Shown here: one piece after another, positions 32,394 through 40,780 of the stretch
Numbering within the stretch: position 1 is the stretch's first letter
Layout of the letters: every line of letters starts with the position of its first letter
From: DATCYX01 sp963714425
Lineage (GTDB): Bacteria; Chloroflexota; Anaerolineae; Anaerolineales; UBA4823
Direction: 5' to 3'
NCBI GenBank assembly: GCA_963714425.1
Contig: CAVQOI010000001.1
Span: 372,001 to 436,000, forward strand
DNA: 64,000 nt
The notes under the pieces: generated by a model
Databases searched by the model: none
Seen by the model: the letters and a program-made list of their open reading frames with translations, nothing else
What the model was told of the DNA's origin: nothing
Translations under genes and position numbers: made by a program

Positions 32394-35243
32394 ATGCCCC
32401 CTATTCTATACCTCATCGACGGTCACGCCCTGGCTTACCGAACCTATTTCGCCCTGACGCGTGGCTCATCAGGGTTCCTCACTTCCAAAGGTGAGCCCAC
32501 CGCAGGAGTATTCGGATTCACCAGCGTGCTCATCCGGCTGCTGGAACAAGAAAAGCCCGATTACATCGCCGTAGCCTTCGACACCGGCAGCACATTCCGG
32601 GATGAGCTCTACCCTGACTATAAGGGCACGCGTGCCAAGATGCCCGACGACTTGCGACAGCAGATCGAGCGCATTCGCCAGCTGGTGGACGCGTTCAACA
32701 TCCCTCGCCTGGAGCTGGAGAACTACGAAGCTGACGATGTGCTTGGCAGCGTGGCGCGCTGGGCGGTGAAGCAAGGGCTGGGTGTCAAGATCATCACCGG
32801 CGACCGCGACCTGCTACAGCTGGTCGACGAGCGCATCATCGTCAACCTACCGGGCAAGTCTCTCTCGGATGCACGCGATTATCTCCCCAAAGACGTGAAG
32901 GAGTATTGGGGGGTGCGCCCCGATCAAATCGTGGATTTCAAGGCGCTCACTGGTGATAAATCCGATAATATCCCCGGTGTGCTTGGCGTGGGCGATAAGA
33001 CCGCAGCCACCTTGCTCAACACGTATGGCGACCTGGACAACGTCTATGCCCACCTGGATGAGATCAAAGGAGCCTTGAAAGACAAGCTAACTGCCGATCG
33101 CGAGAACGCCTATATGAGCCGCAAGCTGGCTGCGATTGTCACAGACTTGAGCGTGCCTCTCGACCTGGAGCAGGCGCGCCCGCAGCGCTTCGACCCGTCT
33201 GAAATTGAAGCCATCTTCCGTGAGTTGGAATTTCGCACGCTAATTACCCGCCTAGACGCCCTGAAGCAGGCTTACGGTCTCGCTCCTGACAACCGAGCCC
33301 TGCCTCTGGCAGGTAGCCTGCCTCTGGCAGGTAGCCTGCCTTTGGCAGGTAGCCAGCAGCTCAGCCTGTTCGATGAGAAGCCTGCGGATGGGGCAGCGAT
33401 CCAGGTTGCTGAGCAGGAAATTGAGATGCGGCTGGTGGACTCTCCGAAAGCCCTGGATGAGCTGGTAAAGCGTATGGAGCAGGCTTCTACAATCGCCTTC
33501 GATACCGAGACGACCTCAACCGACCAGATGCGCGCTGAGCTGGTTGGCATTTCGCTGGCAGTGGATGGGGACACAGGCTATTACATACCGGTGGGTCACA
33601 CCGAGGGCAAGCAACTGCCCCTTGAGCAAGTGCTCACCGCCCTACGGAGCCCGCTTACAAATTCTAAAATTTCCAAAGCCGGGCACAACCTTAAGTACGA
33701 TTTTGTCGTGCTGGCGCGCCTGGGGCTGCGCGTATCGCCCCTTTCTTTTGATACCATGATCGCTGAGTGGCTCATCAACCCCGCCTCTCGCAACCTGGGA
33801 TTGAAGAACCTCTCTTGGGTGCGGCTGGACCACCGCATGACCGAGATCGAAGAGCTGATCGGCAAAGGCGCCAAACAGATCAGCATGGCAGATGTGCCGA
33901 TCATCAACGCGGCAGCCTATGCTGCTGACGATGCCGCCGTGGTATTGCGTCTGATCCCTCAACTACGCGATGAGATGAAAGAATGCAATGCCCTGCAGCT
34001 TTTCAACGAGATGGAGATGCCCCTGGTGGAAGTGCTGGCAGATATGGAGATGGCTGGCATTGCCCTGGATACGCAATTTCTCAAGAACATGTCCAATGAG
34101 CTGAGCGAGCGCTTGAGTGCAATTGAGGCGGATATCTTCCAGTCAACGGGTATGCCCTTCAACATCAATTCGCCTCAGCAGCTCTCCGAGATGCTATTCG
34201 TGCGATTGAAGATCGAGCCTCCAGACCGCACAGCGAAGACTTCAAGCGGCTTCTACTCCACCGCTGCGGGTGTCCTCGAATCGCTCAGTGGAAAGCATCC
34301 CGTGGTGGACTCGGTTCTGGAGTACCGCGAGCTCTCCAAACTCAAGTCCACCTATCTCGACGCCCTGCCAGCACAGGTCAATCCCGCGACCGGGCGGGTG
34401 CACACATCCTATAACCAGACCGGCTCGGTTACAGGGCGCATTGCCTCTTCAGATCCGAACCTGCAAAACATTCCGATTCGTACAGACCTTGGGAGGCGCG
34501 TTCGCCAGGCTTTCGTTGCCGATCCAGGCGAGCGTTTGCTTTCGGTGGATTACTCGCAGGTGGAACTACGCATTGTGGCACACATCGCCGGCGATGAAGC
34601 TATGCTCTCTGCATTCCGGGCTGGCCAGGACATTCACGCCGCCACTGCCGCGGCAATCTATGGCATACCGATCGACGCCGTCAATCGCGAGCAGCGCCGC
34701 CATGCGAAGGCGATCAATTTCGGGCTGATTTACGGTATGAGCGCTTTTGGTCTTACGCGGACAACAGACTTGACCCTGGCTGAAGCCGAGGACTTCGTAG
34801 ACGAGTATTTCCGCCAGTTCCCAGGCGTCAAGCATTATCTGGATGAAGCGCGCCGCCAGGCTACTGAGCAGGAATATGTGGAAACGCTGCTTGGTCGCCG
34901 CCGCTATTTCCCGGGCTTGAGCGCCCAAAGCAACCGCAATATACGCGGGAGGGAAGAGCGCGAAGCAGTCAATGCCCCTATTCAGGGCACTGCTGCCGAT
35001 ATTATGAAGATCGCCATGCTTCGCCTCCCTGCCGCGCTTGCGAAAGCTGGTTTAAATGGAAGGATGTTGCTTCAGGTACACGACGAACTGGTGCTGGAGT
35101 GCCCTGAAGACGAATTTGCTGCCACAGCCGCAGTGGTGCGCAGGGTGATGAGCTCAGCGTACAGTCTGAGCATTCCTCTGGCAACCGATGCCCGTAGTGG
35201 CTTTAATTGGGGCGAGATGATTCCCATACCAGATAAGACATAA
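32394..35243 (+). CDS. polA: DNA polymerase I (5'-3' exo, 3'-5' exo, polymerase)
   Basis: 949 residues from ATG 32394 (MPPILYLIDGHALAYR), the usual PolA start. The 5'-nuclease domain covers 1-290 (DGHALAYR; ENYEADDVLG; GDRDLLQLV; LTGDKSDNIPGVLGVGDKTA). The 3'-5' exonuclease domain is intact, with FDTETTS near 367 and YAADDAAVVL near 507, so proofreading is expected. The polymerase domain has VDYSQVELR near 718, KAINFGLIYG near 772 and VHDELVLE near 895. Odd: between the 5'-nuclease and proofreading domains (about 303-320) the linker holds three exact LPLAGS units encoded by an 18-bp tandem repeat. Confidence 0.97.
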   Translation: MPPILYLIDGHALAYRTYFALTRGSSGFLTSKGEPTAGVFGFTSVLIRLLEQEKPDYIAVAFDTGSTFRDELYPDYKGTRAKMPDDLRQQIERIRQLVDAFNIPRLELENYEADDVLGSVARWAVKQGLGVKIITGDRDLLQLVDERIIVNLPGKSLSDARDYLPKDVKEYWGVRPDQIVDFKALTGDKSDNIPGVLGVGDKTAATLLNTYGDLDNVYAHLDEIKGALKDKLTADRENAYMSRKLAAIVTDLSVPLDLEQARPQRFDPSEIEAIFRELEFRTLITRLDALKQAYGLAPDNRALPLAGSLPLAGSLPLAGSQQLSLFDEKPADGAAIQVAEQEIEMRLVDSPKALDELVKRMEQASTIAFDTETTSTDQMRAELVGISLAVDGDTGYYIPVGHTEGKQLPLEQVLTALRSPLTNSKISKAGHNLKYDFVVLARLGLRVSPLSFDTMIAEWLINPASRNLGLKNLSWVRLDHRMTEIEELIGKGAKQISMADVPIINAAAYAADDAAVVLRLIPQLRDEMKECNALQLFNEMEMPLVEVLADMEMAGIALDTQFLKNMSNELSERLSAIEADIFQSTGMPFNINSPQQLSEMLFVRLKIEPPDRTAKTSSGFYSTAAGVLESLSGKHPVVDSVLEYRELSKLKSTYLDALPAQVNPATGRVHTSYNQTGSVTGRIASSDPNLQNIPIRTDLGRRVRQAFVADPGERLLSVDYSQVELRIVAHIAGDEAMLSAFRAGQDIHAATAAAIYGIPIDAVNREQRRHAKAINFGLIYGMSAFGLTRTTDLTLAEAEDFVDEYFRQFPGVKHYLDEARRQATEQEYVETLLGRRRYFPGLSAQSNRNIRGREEREAVNAPIQGTAADIMKIAMLRLPAALAKAGLNGRMLLQVHDELVLECPEDEFAATAAVVRRVMSSAYSLSIPLATDARSGFNWGEMIPIPDKT
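33300..33353 (+). repeat. 18-bp tandem repeat x3 inside polA (LPLAGS linker)
   Basis: Three consecutive 18-bp units, CTGCCTCTGGCAGGTAGC, at 33300-33317, 33318-33335 and 33336-33353; the third differs by one base. Each unit contains the inverted repeat CTGCC/GGCAG. The array keeps the frame and falls in a domain linker. Confidence 0.92.
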
Positions 35244-35371
35244 GTGCTATACGTTTACTGGGCACCTGTGATATAAATCGTATAGCGTATTACGTTGCGT
35301 CTAATGTGTAAATTGTTTGCGAATACGACTACCAGTAACCTTCAACCTGCAATTTTCTACCGGGAAAAGAC

Positions 35372-37681
35372 ATGAGCGGAAGTGAAGAAATCTTCCAGAA
35401 AGCGATGGACCAAGGACACTCAGCCGCCTGGGACGAATCGTGGGAGCAGGCAGCGGGTTTCTACCGCCAGGCATTAGAAGAGTTCATTGATCACCCGGCT
35501 GCCCTCACCAGCCTTGGCCTGGCACTTTTCCAACTGGCTGATTTCGATGAGGCGCTGCGATGTTATATAAAAGCTGCGCGTTTGACTCCAGAAGACCCTG
35601 TCCCAGTTGAAAAGATCGCCCAGCTTTATGAGCGGATCGGCATCCCAGAGCGCGCTCGCGCTGCTGGGCTGCAAGCTGCTGAGCTCTTTATGAAGAATCG
35701 TGAGGTCACCAAAGCCATCGAATCCTGGTCACACGTCGCTGAGCTCTATCCAGAAAATCTTGTTGCACACTCGCGATTGGCACAGGTTAACGAGCGCTTG
35801 AACAAGCCAGATGAAGCTGTTAGCGAATATTTGACACTGGCAGCTCTCTACCAGCGTGCTAACGATATGGAGAAAGCTCAAAGCGCTGTTCAACATGCTC
35901 TGGAGATCCTACCGAGCAGCGGGTTGGCGGCAAATGCCCTGGCTTTGTTACGCCAGCACAAAGCACTTCCCATGCAAGGTAAGTCCTCTCCGGTTGCAAC
36001 GCCAACCAGGTCGCGCACACCGCAACTTACACCCCCAAAGACTGGTCACCTCATCCAGCAACTCGACCCCGTCGATGAAGCTCGGCAGCTGGCTTTGTTC
36101 ACACTTGCTAGCCTGCTTTTTGAGACACCCGATGAGGAAAGTGCCAGCCCCGCCGACTTCCAGTCGATTGTGCACGCTGGCGGTTCGCATACCCCCAATA
36201 TTGATGCAACACGTATCATGCTACACCTCGGGCAAGTCGTCGAGCTGCAAACTCGTGGAGATTTCAAGCAGGCAGTCATCGAGCTTGAGCACGCAATAGA
36301 AGCTGGACTTGAACATCCGGCGGCTTATTACGATCTGGGGTATCTAAGTCTCCGGGTAGAGGATCATGAAAAAGCAGCTCGCAGCCTTCAAATCGCTGTG
36401 CAGAGCAGTGAATACACACTGGGGTCGCGACTGTTGCTCGGACAGATTTATCAAAAGATCAACCAGTATCGCCAATCAGCGGTTGAATACCTACATGCCT
36501 TAAGCCATGCAGATGCTGCCAGTGTACCTGAGCAGTATTCAGAGATGCTCATGAATCTGTACGAGCCGCTAATAGAAGCCCAGAATCTTGAGACCGATGT
36601 CAGTGTGCAACGCCAGGTGAGTGACAACATCACCGGTTTATTGATGCAACCAGGGTGGCGCGAACATATACGACAGGCTCGTGAACAATTGCCTACTCAA
36701 TCGGATGGAGGACCTCCGGTGCCGCTAGCAGAGATACTGACCCAATCTCGCAGCAGCCAGATTGTCGAGTCCCTCTCTACGATCTACCAGCTGGACCGCG
36801 CCGGTTACCTGCGCTCGGCGATGGAGGAAGCCTTCTACGCATTAGAATATGCGCCTACTTACCTCCCTCTGCATGTCATGATGGGCGAGCTGCTCCTTAA
36901 ACAGGGTCAGATGAATGAGGCTATTGCTAAATTTCTCGCCGTTGCGCAATCATTCAGCTCACGCGGTGAAGCACAAAGAGCAATCAGCCTATATCGCCGC
37001 GTCCTCGACCAGGCACCTCTGGCTTTGGAGCCACGCGAGCGCCTTGTCGCCTTGCTGACCAGCAGTGGGCAGGTTGAGGAAGCAATTAACGAATATATCG
37101 AGTTTGCAGAGGTGTATTACAGCCTGGCAGACCTGGAAAAAGCTCGCAAGACGTATATCACAGCCATGGGGCTGGCGCGCAAATCAGGGGTTGACCCTTT
37201 TTGGCAGGTGCGAATACTGCACCGCGTAGCGGATATTGACCAGCAGAGCCTGAATTACAAGGAGGCTATCCGGGTCTACGAGCAGATTCGAAACCTGAAG
37301 CCAGATGATGAGAAAGCTCGCCAACAATTGATCCAGTTGCAGATCCGCATTGCACACGAAGCGAGTGGCTTGGCGGAATTGGATAACTACCTGGGATATT
37401 TGGGAACGATAAAAGAATCTGCAAAAGCGCTCGCCTTTCTAGAAGGTTTGCTGAAGGAGGATCCATTACGCATCGGTTTGTTGCGCCGTGTTGTCGAGCG
37501 TTACTACAAAGCTGGGCGGGTCGAAGATGCGCTTGCCTTGTTGGATAGCGCCGGTGACCAGCTGATCCAGGCAGGTAATGTGGCTGATGCAATCCAGGTG
37601 ATTGAAATGATCCTGGCGTTAGAACCCCCTAAGGCGAAGCAGTATGAGCAGTTATTGGCTCAACTGCGAGGCGCAATTTGA
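35372..37681 (+). CDS. Large TPR-repeat protein
   Basis: 769 residues, no signal peptide or membrane helix. Tetratricopeptide-like helix pairs cover two blocks: about 1-195 (PAALTSLGLALFQLADFDEA, then TKAIESWSHVAELYPENLVA) and about 290-760 (AAYYDLGYLSLRVEDHEKAA; LPLHVMMGELLLKQGQMNEA; IRVYEQIRNLKPDDEKA), separated by a Pro/Thr linker near 195-230. It is probably a cytoplasmic scaffold; no enzymatic domain is seen. It follows polA after 128 bases and is likely a separate unit, since a short hairpin and the tandem-repeat region follow it. Confidence 0.88.
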   Translation: MSGSEEIFQKAMDQGHSAAWDESWEQAAGFYRQALEEFIDHPAALTSLGLALFQLADFDEALRCYIKAARLTPEDPVPVEKIAQLYERIGIPERARAAGLQAAELFMKNREVTKAIESWSHVAELYPENLVAHSRLAQVNERLNKPDEAVSEYLTLAALYQRANDMEKAQSAVQHALEILPSSGLAANALALLRQHKALPMQGKSSPVATPTRSRTPQLTPPKTGHLIQQLDPVDEARQLALFTLASLLFETPDEESASPADFQSIVHAGGSHTPNIDATRIMLHLGQVVELQTRGDFKQAVIELEHAIEAGLEHPAAYYDLGYLSLRVEDHEKAARSLQIAVQSSEYTLGSRLLLGQIYQKINQYRQSAVEYLHALSHADAASVPEQYSEMLMNLYEPLIEAQNLETDVSVQRQVSDNITGLLMQPGWREHIRQAREQLPTQSDGGPPVPLAEILTQSRSSQIVESLSTIYQLDRAGYLRSAMEEAFYALEYAPTYLPLHVMMGELLLKQGQMNEAIAKFLAVAQSFSSRGEAQRAISLYRRVLDQAPLALEPRERLVALLTSSGQVEEAINEYIEFAEVYYSLADLEKARKTYITAMGLARKSGVDPFWQVRILHRVADIDQQSLNYKEAIRVYEQIRNLKPDDEKARQQLIQLQIRIAHEASGLAELDNYLGYLGTIKESAKALAFLEGLLKEDPLRIGLLRRVVERYYKAGRVEDALALLDSAGDQLIQAGNVADAIQVIEMILALEPPKAKQYEQLLAQLRGAI

Positions 37682-37711
37682 GTTTATCTGAGAATAGTTC
37701 GTCCACTTTAG

Positions 37712-37731
37712 TGTCCCTTTCAAAGGGGACA
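37712..37731. terminator. Hairpin after the TPR gene, overlapping the first direct repeat
   Basis: Inverted repeat TGTCCCTTT-C-AAAGGGGACA with one bulged base, followed by TTATAACTTT. It could be a weak terminator for the TPR gene. Its right arm is also the left part of the tandem direct repeat at 37722-37768. Confidence 0.4.
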
Positions 37732-37768
37732 TTATAACTTTGCGAAAAGGGGACTCTACTACTTTGCG
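37722..37768 (+). repeat. Tandem 23-bp direct repeats upstream of a promoter
   Basis: Two units of AAAGGGGAC-N6-ACTTTGCG at 37722-37744 and 37746-37768 (24-bp period). The 9-base and 8-base parts are identical in both copies; only the six central bases differ (ATTATA against TCTACT). They end 21 bases before a TTGACA box, a position typical of regulator binding sites, but no cognate protein is evident. Confidence 0.7.
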
Positions 37769-37789
37769 CTAACGCGGAGATTCCCCCTC

Positions 37790-37819
37790 TTGACACGCAA
37801 TTCTTGGTCGTGGTACACT
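37790..37819 (+). promoter_or_regulatory. Sigma-70-type promoter before the leader ORF
   Basis: Consensus -35 TTGACA (37790-37795), 18-base spacer, and -10 TACACT (37814-37819). Predicted transcription start near 37826, giving a leader of about 265 bases before the first acetyltransferase gene. Confidence 0.65.
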
Positions 37820-37863
37820 CTCGCCGTTCTAACGTAACCCTAATGCTAGGAGCAGCGTATTTA

Positions 37864-37953
37864 ATGAGTGGCACAAGCACAAAATCAATTGTCTCGCGCG
37901 ACGCCGTAATCACCAGCGGTGTGGGCTTCGCCTTCTTGGAGTGTGCCTGTTAA
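37864..37953 (+). CDS. Possible 29-residue leader peptide
   Basis: ATG 37864 to TAA 37951-37953, preceded by AGGAG (37848-37852) at a slightly long 11-base spacing. The peptide is MSGTSTKSIVSRDAVITSGV followed by GFAFLECAC, with Cys-Ala-Cys at the end. It lies behind a good promoter and about 30 bases before a hairpin with seven T residues, the layout of an attenuation leader. There is no run of one amino acid that would name a controlling substrate. It could also be a free small protein or a chance frame inside a small RNA. Confidence 0.4.
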   Translation: MSGTSTKSIVSRDAVITSGVGFAFLECAC

Positions 37954-37981
37954 TCGTTAGGATTATCTAACCGGATCCTGG

Positions 37982-38013
37982 CCACGGGTGCTCTCCTGCC
38001 CCGTGGTTTTTTT
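37982..38013 (+). terminator. Leader terminator/attenuator 1
   Basis: Stem CCACGGG (37982-37988) with CCCGTGG (38000-38006), 11-base loop, followed by seven T. A typical intrinsic terminator between the leader ORF and the acetyltransferase genes. Confidence 0.8.
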
Positions 38014-38033
38014 ATTGTCTGCATGCCTTCGGA

Positions 38034-38060
38034 GGCCACGGGTGCGCCCGTGGCCTTTCG
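38034..38060 (+). terminator. Leader terminator/hairpin 2
   Basis: Perfect 9-bp stem GGCCACGGG (38034-38042) with CCCGTGGCC (38047-38055), TGCG loop, then TTTCGTATTTC. Its arms are the same sequence as those of the hairpin at 37982-38006, so the two can exchange strands and form alternative structures. Confidence 0.65.
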
Positions 38061-38092
38061 TATTTCTCGGATCTCTTGAATTGAGGTGTCTC

Positions 38093-38665
38093 ATGAACCT
38101 GACGAAACAACTTTTCAATGCTGAGAATGTTTGCCTGGCAGCTATCGACATTGAGAAAGATAGTGATACTGAAGCAAGGTGGACGCAACAGGCAGAGTAC
38201 CTGCGCATGCTGGATAAAGATCCGGCTCTACCGCGGTCACCGGAACAGGTTAAAAAACGATACGAGGCGATTGAGAAGGAGATGGAAGAGGACAAGAACC
38301 TGTTCTACTTCACCATCCGCCTGCTTGAGGACAATCGCTTTATCGGTTTTGCTCGTATTTATCACATTATGTGGCCGATGGGGTATGGTCTGCTCCAATT
38401 GGGCATCGGTGAGCCATCGGAGAGGCGCAAAGGATACGGCATGCAGGCGCTCAAGCTATTGATGAACTTTGGCTTCTCGGAGTTGAATTTATTCAGCTTG
38501 GGTGTTGATGTGCCGGAATACAATCTGGCAGCGTCTAATCTGGTCAAGAAAACCGGTTTCATCGAAGAAGCGCGCTTGCGACAATCTTTGTTCCGAGATG
38601 GACGCCGATGGGATATGGTCTTCTATGGGTTCTTAGTGGATGAATGGAGGAACAAATATGGATGA
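38093..38665 (+). CDS. GNAT acetyltransferase (RimJ/RimL-like)
   Basis: 190 residues from ATG 38093, with GAGGTG 5-6 bases upstream; the longer open frame back to 37988 runs through the terminator hairpins. GNAT fold: NRFIGFARIYHIMW (strand 4 region), then LQLGIGEPSERRKGYGMQAL, where the acetyl-CoA pyrophosphate loop is ERRKGYG, and NLAASNLVKKTGFIEEARLR near the end. Closest to the ribosomal-protein/amino-acid acetyltransferase type of RimJ/RimL; substrate unknown. It overlaps the next, related gene by 8 bases. Confidence 0.9.
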   Translation: MNLTKQLFNAENVCLAAIDIEKDSDTEARWTQQAEYLRMLDKDPALPRSPEQVKKRYEAIEKEMEEDKNLFYFTIRLLEDNRFIGFARIYHIMWPMGYGLLQLGIGEPSERRKGYGMQALKLLMNFGFSELNLFSLGVDVPEYNLAASNLVKKTGFIEEARLRQSLFRDGRRWDMVFYGFLVDEWRNKYG

Positions 38666-39233
38666 CATCTTTCAAGGTGAGTATATTCGATTGGCAGGCG
38701 ACGACCCAATGACCATCGCCGAAGCCTTCCAACGATGGAATCGCGATAGTGAATATGTTCGCCTTTTGGATGACGAGCCGCCCAAACTAAGAGCCGTCAA
38801 AACCTTTAAGGAGTGGCTTGAGAAAGAGCTCCTATCAACAGATAATGGGCGCTTCCTATTCACCATCCGCACGCTGGACGACGACAGGCTCATCGGGTTC
38901 ACTGGGTTGTTCGATGTGAGATGGAACCATGGCGACGCGTGGCTAGGGATCGGTCTTGGCGAAAGAGATACCTGGGGCAAAGGATTCGGCAGTGATGCGC
39001 TGCATGTCATCCTGCGCTATGCGTTCCATGAGCTCGGTCTGGAGCGGGTGACCTTGACCGTGTTTGAGTATAACCCACGAGCCATCCGCGCCTATGAAAA
39101 AGTTGGCTTCAAGCATGAAGGACGCCTACGGAAAGTTATCCACCGAGATGGGCAACGCTCAGACCTGCTGGTGATGGGAATACTGCATAAGGAATGGATA
39201 GAACGGGTGAAAGAACTGCATCGGAATGGCTGA
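38658..39233 (+). CDS. GNAT acetyltransferase (RimJ/RimL-like), second copy
   Basis: 191 residues from ATG 38658, with GGAGG 7 bases upstream and an 8-base overlap with the previous gene. GNAT core: DDRLIGFTGLFDVRW, WLGIGLGERDTWGKGFGSDA (acetyl-CoA loop) and NPRAIRAYEKVGFKHEGRLR. It shares layout and many residues with the preceding protein (for example the N-terminal RWNRDSEYVRLLDDEP against RWTQQAEYLRMLDKDP), indicating a tandem duplication that has diverged. Substrate unknown. Confidence 0.92.
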   Translation: MDDIFQGEYIRLAGDDPMTIAEAFQRWNRDSEYVRLLDDEPPKLRAVKTFKEWLEKELLSTDNGRFLFTIRTLDDDRLIGFTGLFDVRWNHGDAWLGIGLGERDTWGKGFGSDALHVILRYAFHELGLERVTLTVFEYNPRAIRAYEKVGFKHEGRLRKVIHRDGQRSDLLVMGILHKEWIERVKELHRNG

Positions 39234-39312
39234 TGGAAAAAGTTCGAAAGGCTGTTGCTAATAGATATTGGGTGTCCAACGCTGCTTGCTATAGAGTTGG
39301 GAGGATGCAAAC

Positions 39313-39513
39313 ATGTCGATATTGGAAACGATTCAGGAACGTTTCAAGCCCATCAATTACCGTGAGAGTGGGCTTAGGCGCAAACTCATCCCTGGGATAA
39401 ACTATGGACTTTTTCTATTGCGCCTGGATGAAATGAACATAGTCGAGGCTGAACGGCAAAGGTTGGAGAATGCTGTGGTACAGCCTCAGGTTACAGGTCA
39501 TTGGAGGCTATAA
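39313..39513 (+). CDS. Small protein of unknown function
   Basis: 66 residues from ATG 39313, with GGGAGG about 8 bases upstream. Charged and probably soluble: MSILETIQERFKPINYRESG, then LRRKLIPGINYGLFLLRLDE and an acidic/basic helix. No family recognised. It lies between the second acetyltransferase gene (79-base gap) and the transporter gene, whose earliest start it overlaps. The ribosome site and composition favour a real gene. Confidence 0.5.
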   Translation: MSILETIQERFKPINYRESGLRRKLIPGINYGLFLLRLDEMNIVEAERQRLENAVVQPQVTGHWRL

Positions 39514-39539
39514 TAGCTACGAAATCTGATAAACCTTCC

Positions 39540-40757
39540 ATGATCGTTGCCAAACGGCCTCCGTTGCTCAACAACACCCTGCTGCTCTTCATGATAACCA
39601 TGGTGCTGGCGAATACAGCCGGGCATATGTATTTCCCATTATTGCCTCTGTATCTAAAGAGCCTGGATGCCAATGTAGTGCAAATTGGCATGTTCTTCAC
39701 CATCTCGCGCATTGTGCCGCTTGCTCTGCAAATACTGGGCGGCTGGTTATCCGATACGCTTGGCAGGTTGCGCAGCATCGCCTGGGGGAGCGTAGCTGGC
39801 GTGTTTTCCTGGATCGGAGTCATTCTGGCTCCAACCTGGCAGTGGGTGCTGCTGGGTGAGGGATTCGGCTCGATCACACAGGCACTTGTGAGTCCCAGCT
39901 TCGGCGCTTTCATCGCCGAAAACTCGACTGATGAGACCCGCGCTCGCGTGTTTGGCATGACAGAGACCATCTTCATGGTAGTCTCGGTAATCGGCCCACC
40001 TTTTGGTGGGTGGCTGGTGGACAACTATGGGTTTAAGGTGATGCTGATCGTTGGTGGATGCCTGTATACGCTGGCGACATTCTTGCGCGTTGGCATGGCA
40101 CGCGCCGCCGCTCGAACGGCTGAAGCCAATCCCAGACGTCTCAGCCTGTCCAGCTTGCGCCTCAATCTGGGTTCGATGGCAGCATTAGTCCTAGCTGGGG
40201 GCTTGCTTGCATGGCTTCTGGTCGCCGATGGTGTGCGCGATGTAGCCTATGCACTCTCGTTTAATCTTATGCCGGTCTACCTTAATGATATCGGCGGGAT
40301 GAGCGTGCAGCAGATCGGTTGGCTGGAATCATTCTTTGGTCTGGCTGTGATGGCGGTCACCATACCAGCCGGCTGGCTGGCAGATAAGAAAGGGGAGCGG
40401 TTGAGTATCGCCCTGGGCTTTGCCATGCAGTTTGTAGCTTTAATGCTCTTTATCCGGGTCACAGGCTTCGGCGGTTATGCCCTTGCATGGGTGATGTTGG
40501 GAGTTAGTGTGGGCTTTATGTCCCCCGGTTTTTCCTCACTGCTAAGCAAAGCTGTACCAGAAAAGCTGCGCGGCACGGCATTTGGCTTGTTCAGCACGAG
40601 CCTGGGTTTGATCTCGCTGCCAGCGCCAGCACTGGGTGCTCAGCTCTGGCAACGCTTCAGCCCCCGGTCGCCGTTTGCTCTAACAGCCTGGGCATCTCTT
40701 CTTGTCGTTGTGCCAGTGTGGCTCAGGCTTCGCCCGACGGATGATCGCCAGGAATAA
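39540..40757 (+). CDS. Major facilitator superfamily transporter
   Basis: 405 residues from ATG 39540; an in-frame TTG at 39501 would add 13 residues and neither has a clear ribosome site. Twelve hydrophobic segments in two halves. The MFS loop-2 motif appears as GGWLSDTLGRLRSIAWGS near 62 and again after helix 8 as AGWLADKKGERLSIALG near 265. Likely a drug/metabolite:H+ antiporter type, but no substrate signature is visible. A HAD hydrolase gene follows after 23 bases. Confidence 0.9.
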   Translation: MIVAKRPPLLNNTLLLFMITMVLANTAGHMYFPLLPLYLKSLDANVVQIGMFFTISRIVPLALQILGGWLSDTLGRLRSIAWGSVAGVFSWIGVILAPTWQWVLLGEGFGSITQALVSPSFGAFIAENSTDETRARVFGMTETIFMVVSVIGPPFGGWLVDNYGFKVMLIVGGCLYTLATFLRVGMARAAARTAEANPRRLSLSSLRLNLGSMAALVLAGGLLAWLLVADGVRDVAYALSFNLMPVYLNDIGGMSVQQIGWLESFFGLAVMAVTIPAGWLADKKGERLSIALGFAMQFVALMLFIRVTGFGGYALAWVMLGVSVGFMSPGFSSLLSKAVPEKLRGTAFGLFSTSLGLISLPAPALGAQLWQRFSPRSPFALTAWASLLVVVPVWLRLRPTDDRQE

Positions 40758-40780
40758 GTACCCTATAGGAGAATGATCCG

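Noticed and set aside
37629..37913. Minus-strand frame over the TPR gene end and leader region.
   Set aside because: It crosses the promoter and direct repeats and has no protein-like composition or ribosome site.
37988..38092. 35-codon N-terminal extension of the first GNAT gene.
   Set aside because: It would translate both terminator hairpins; the GAGGTG site and conserved start fit ATG 38093.
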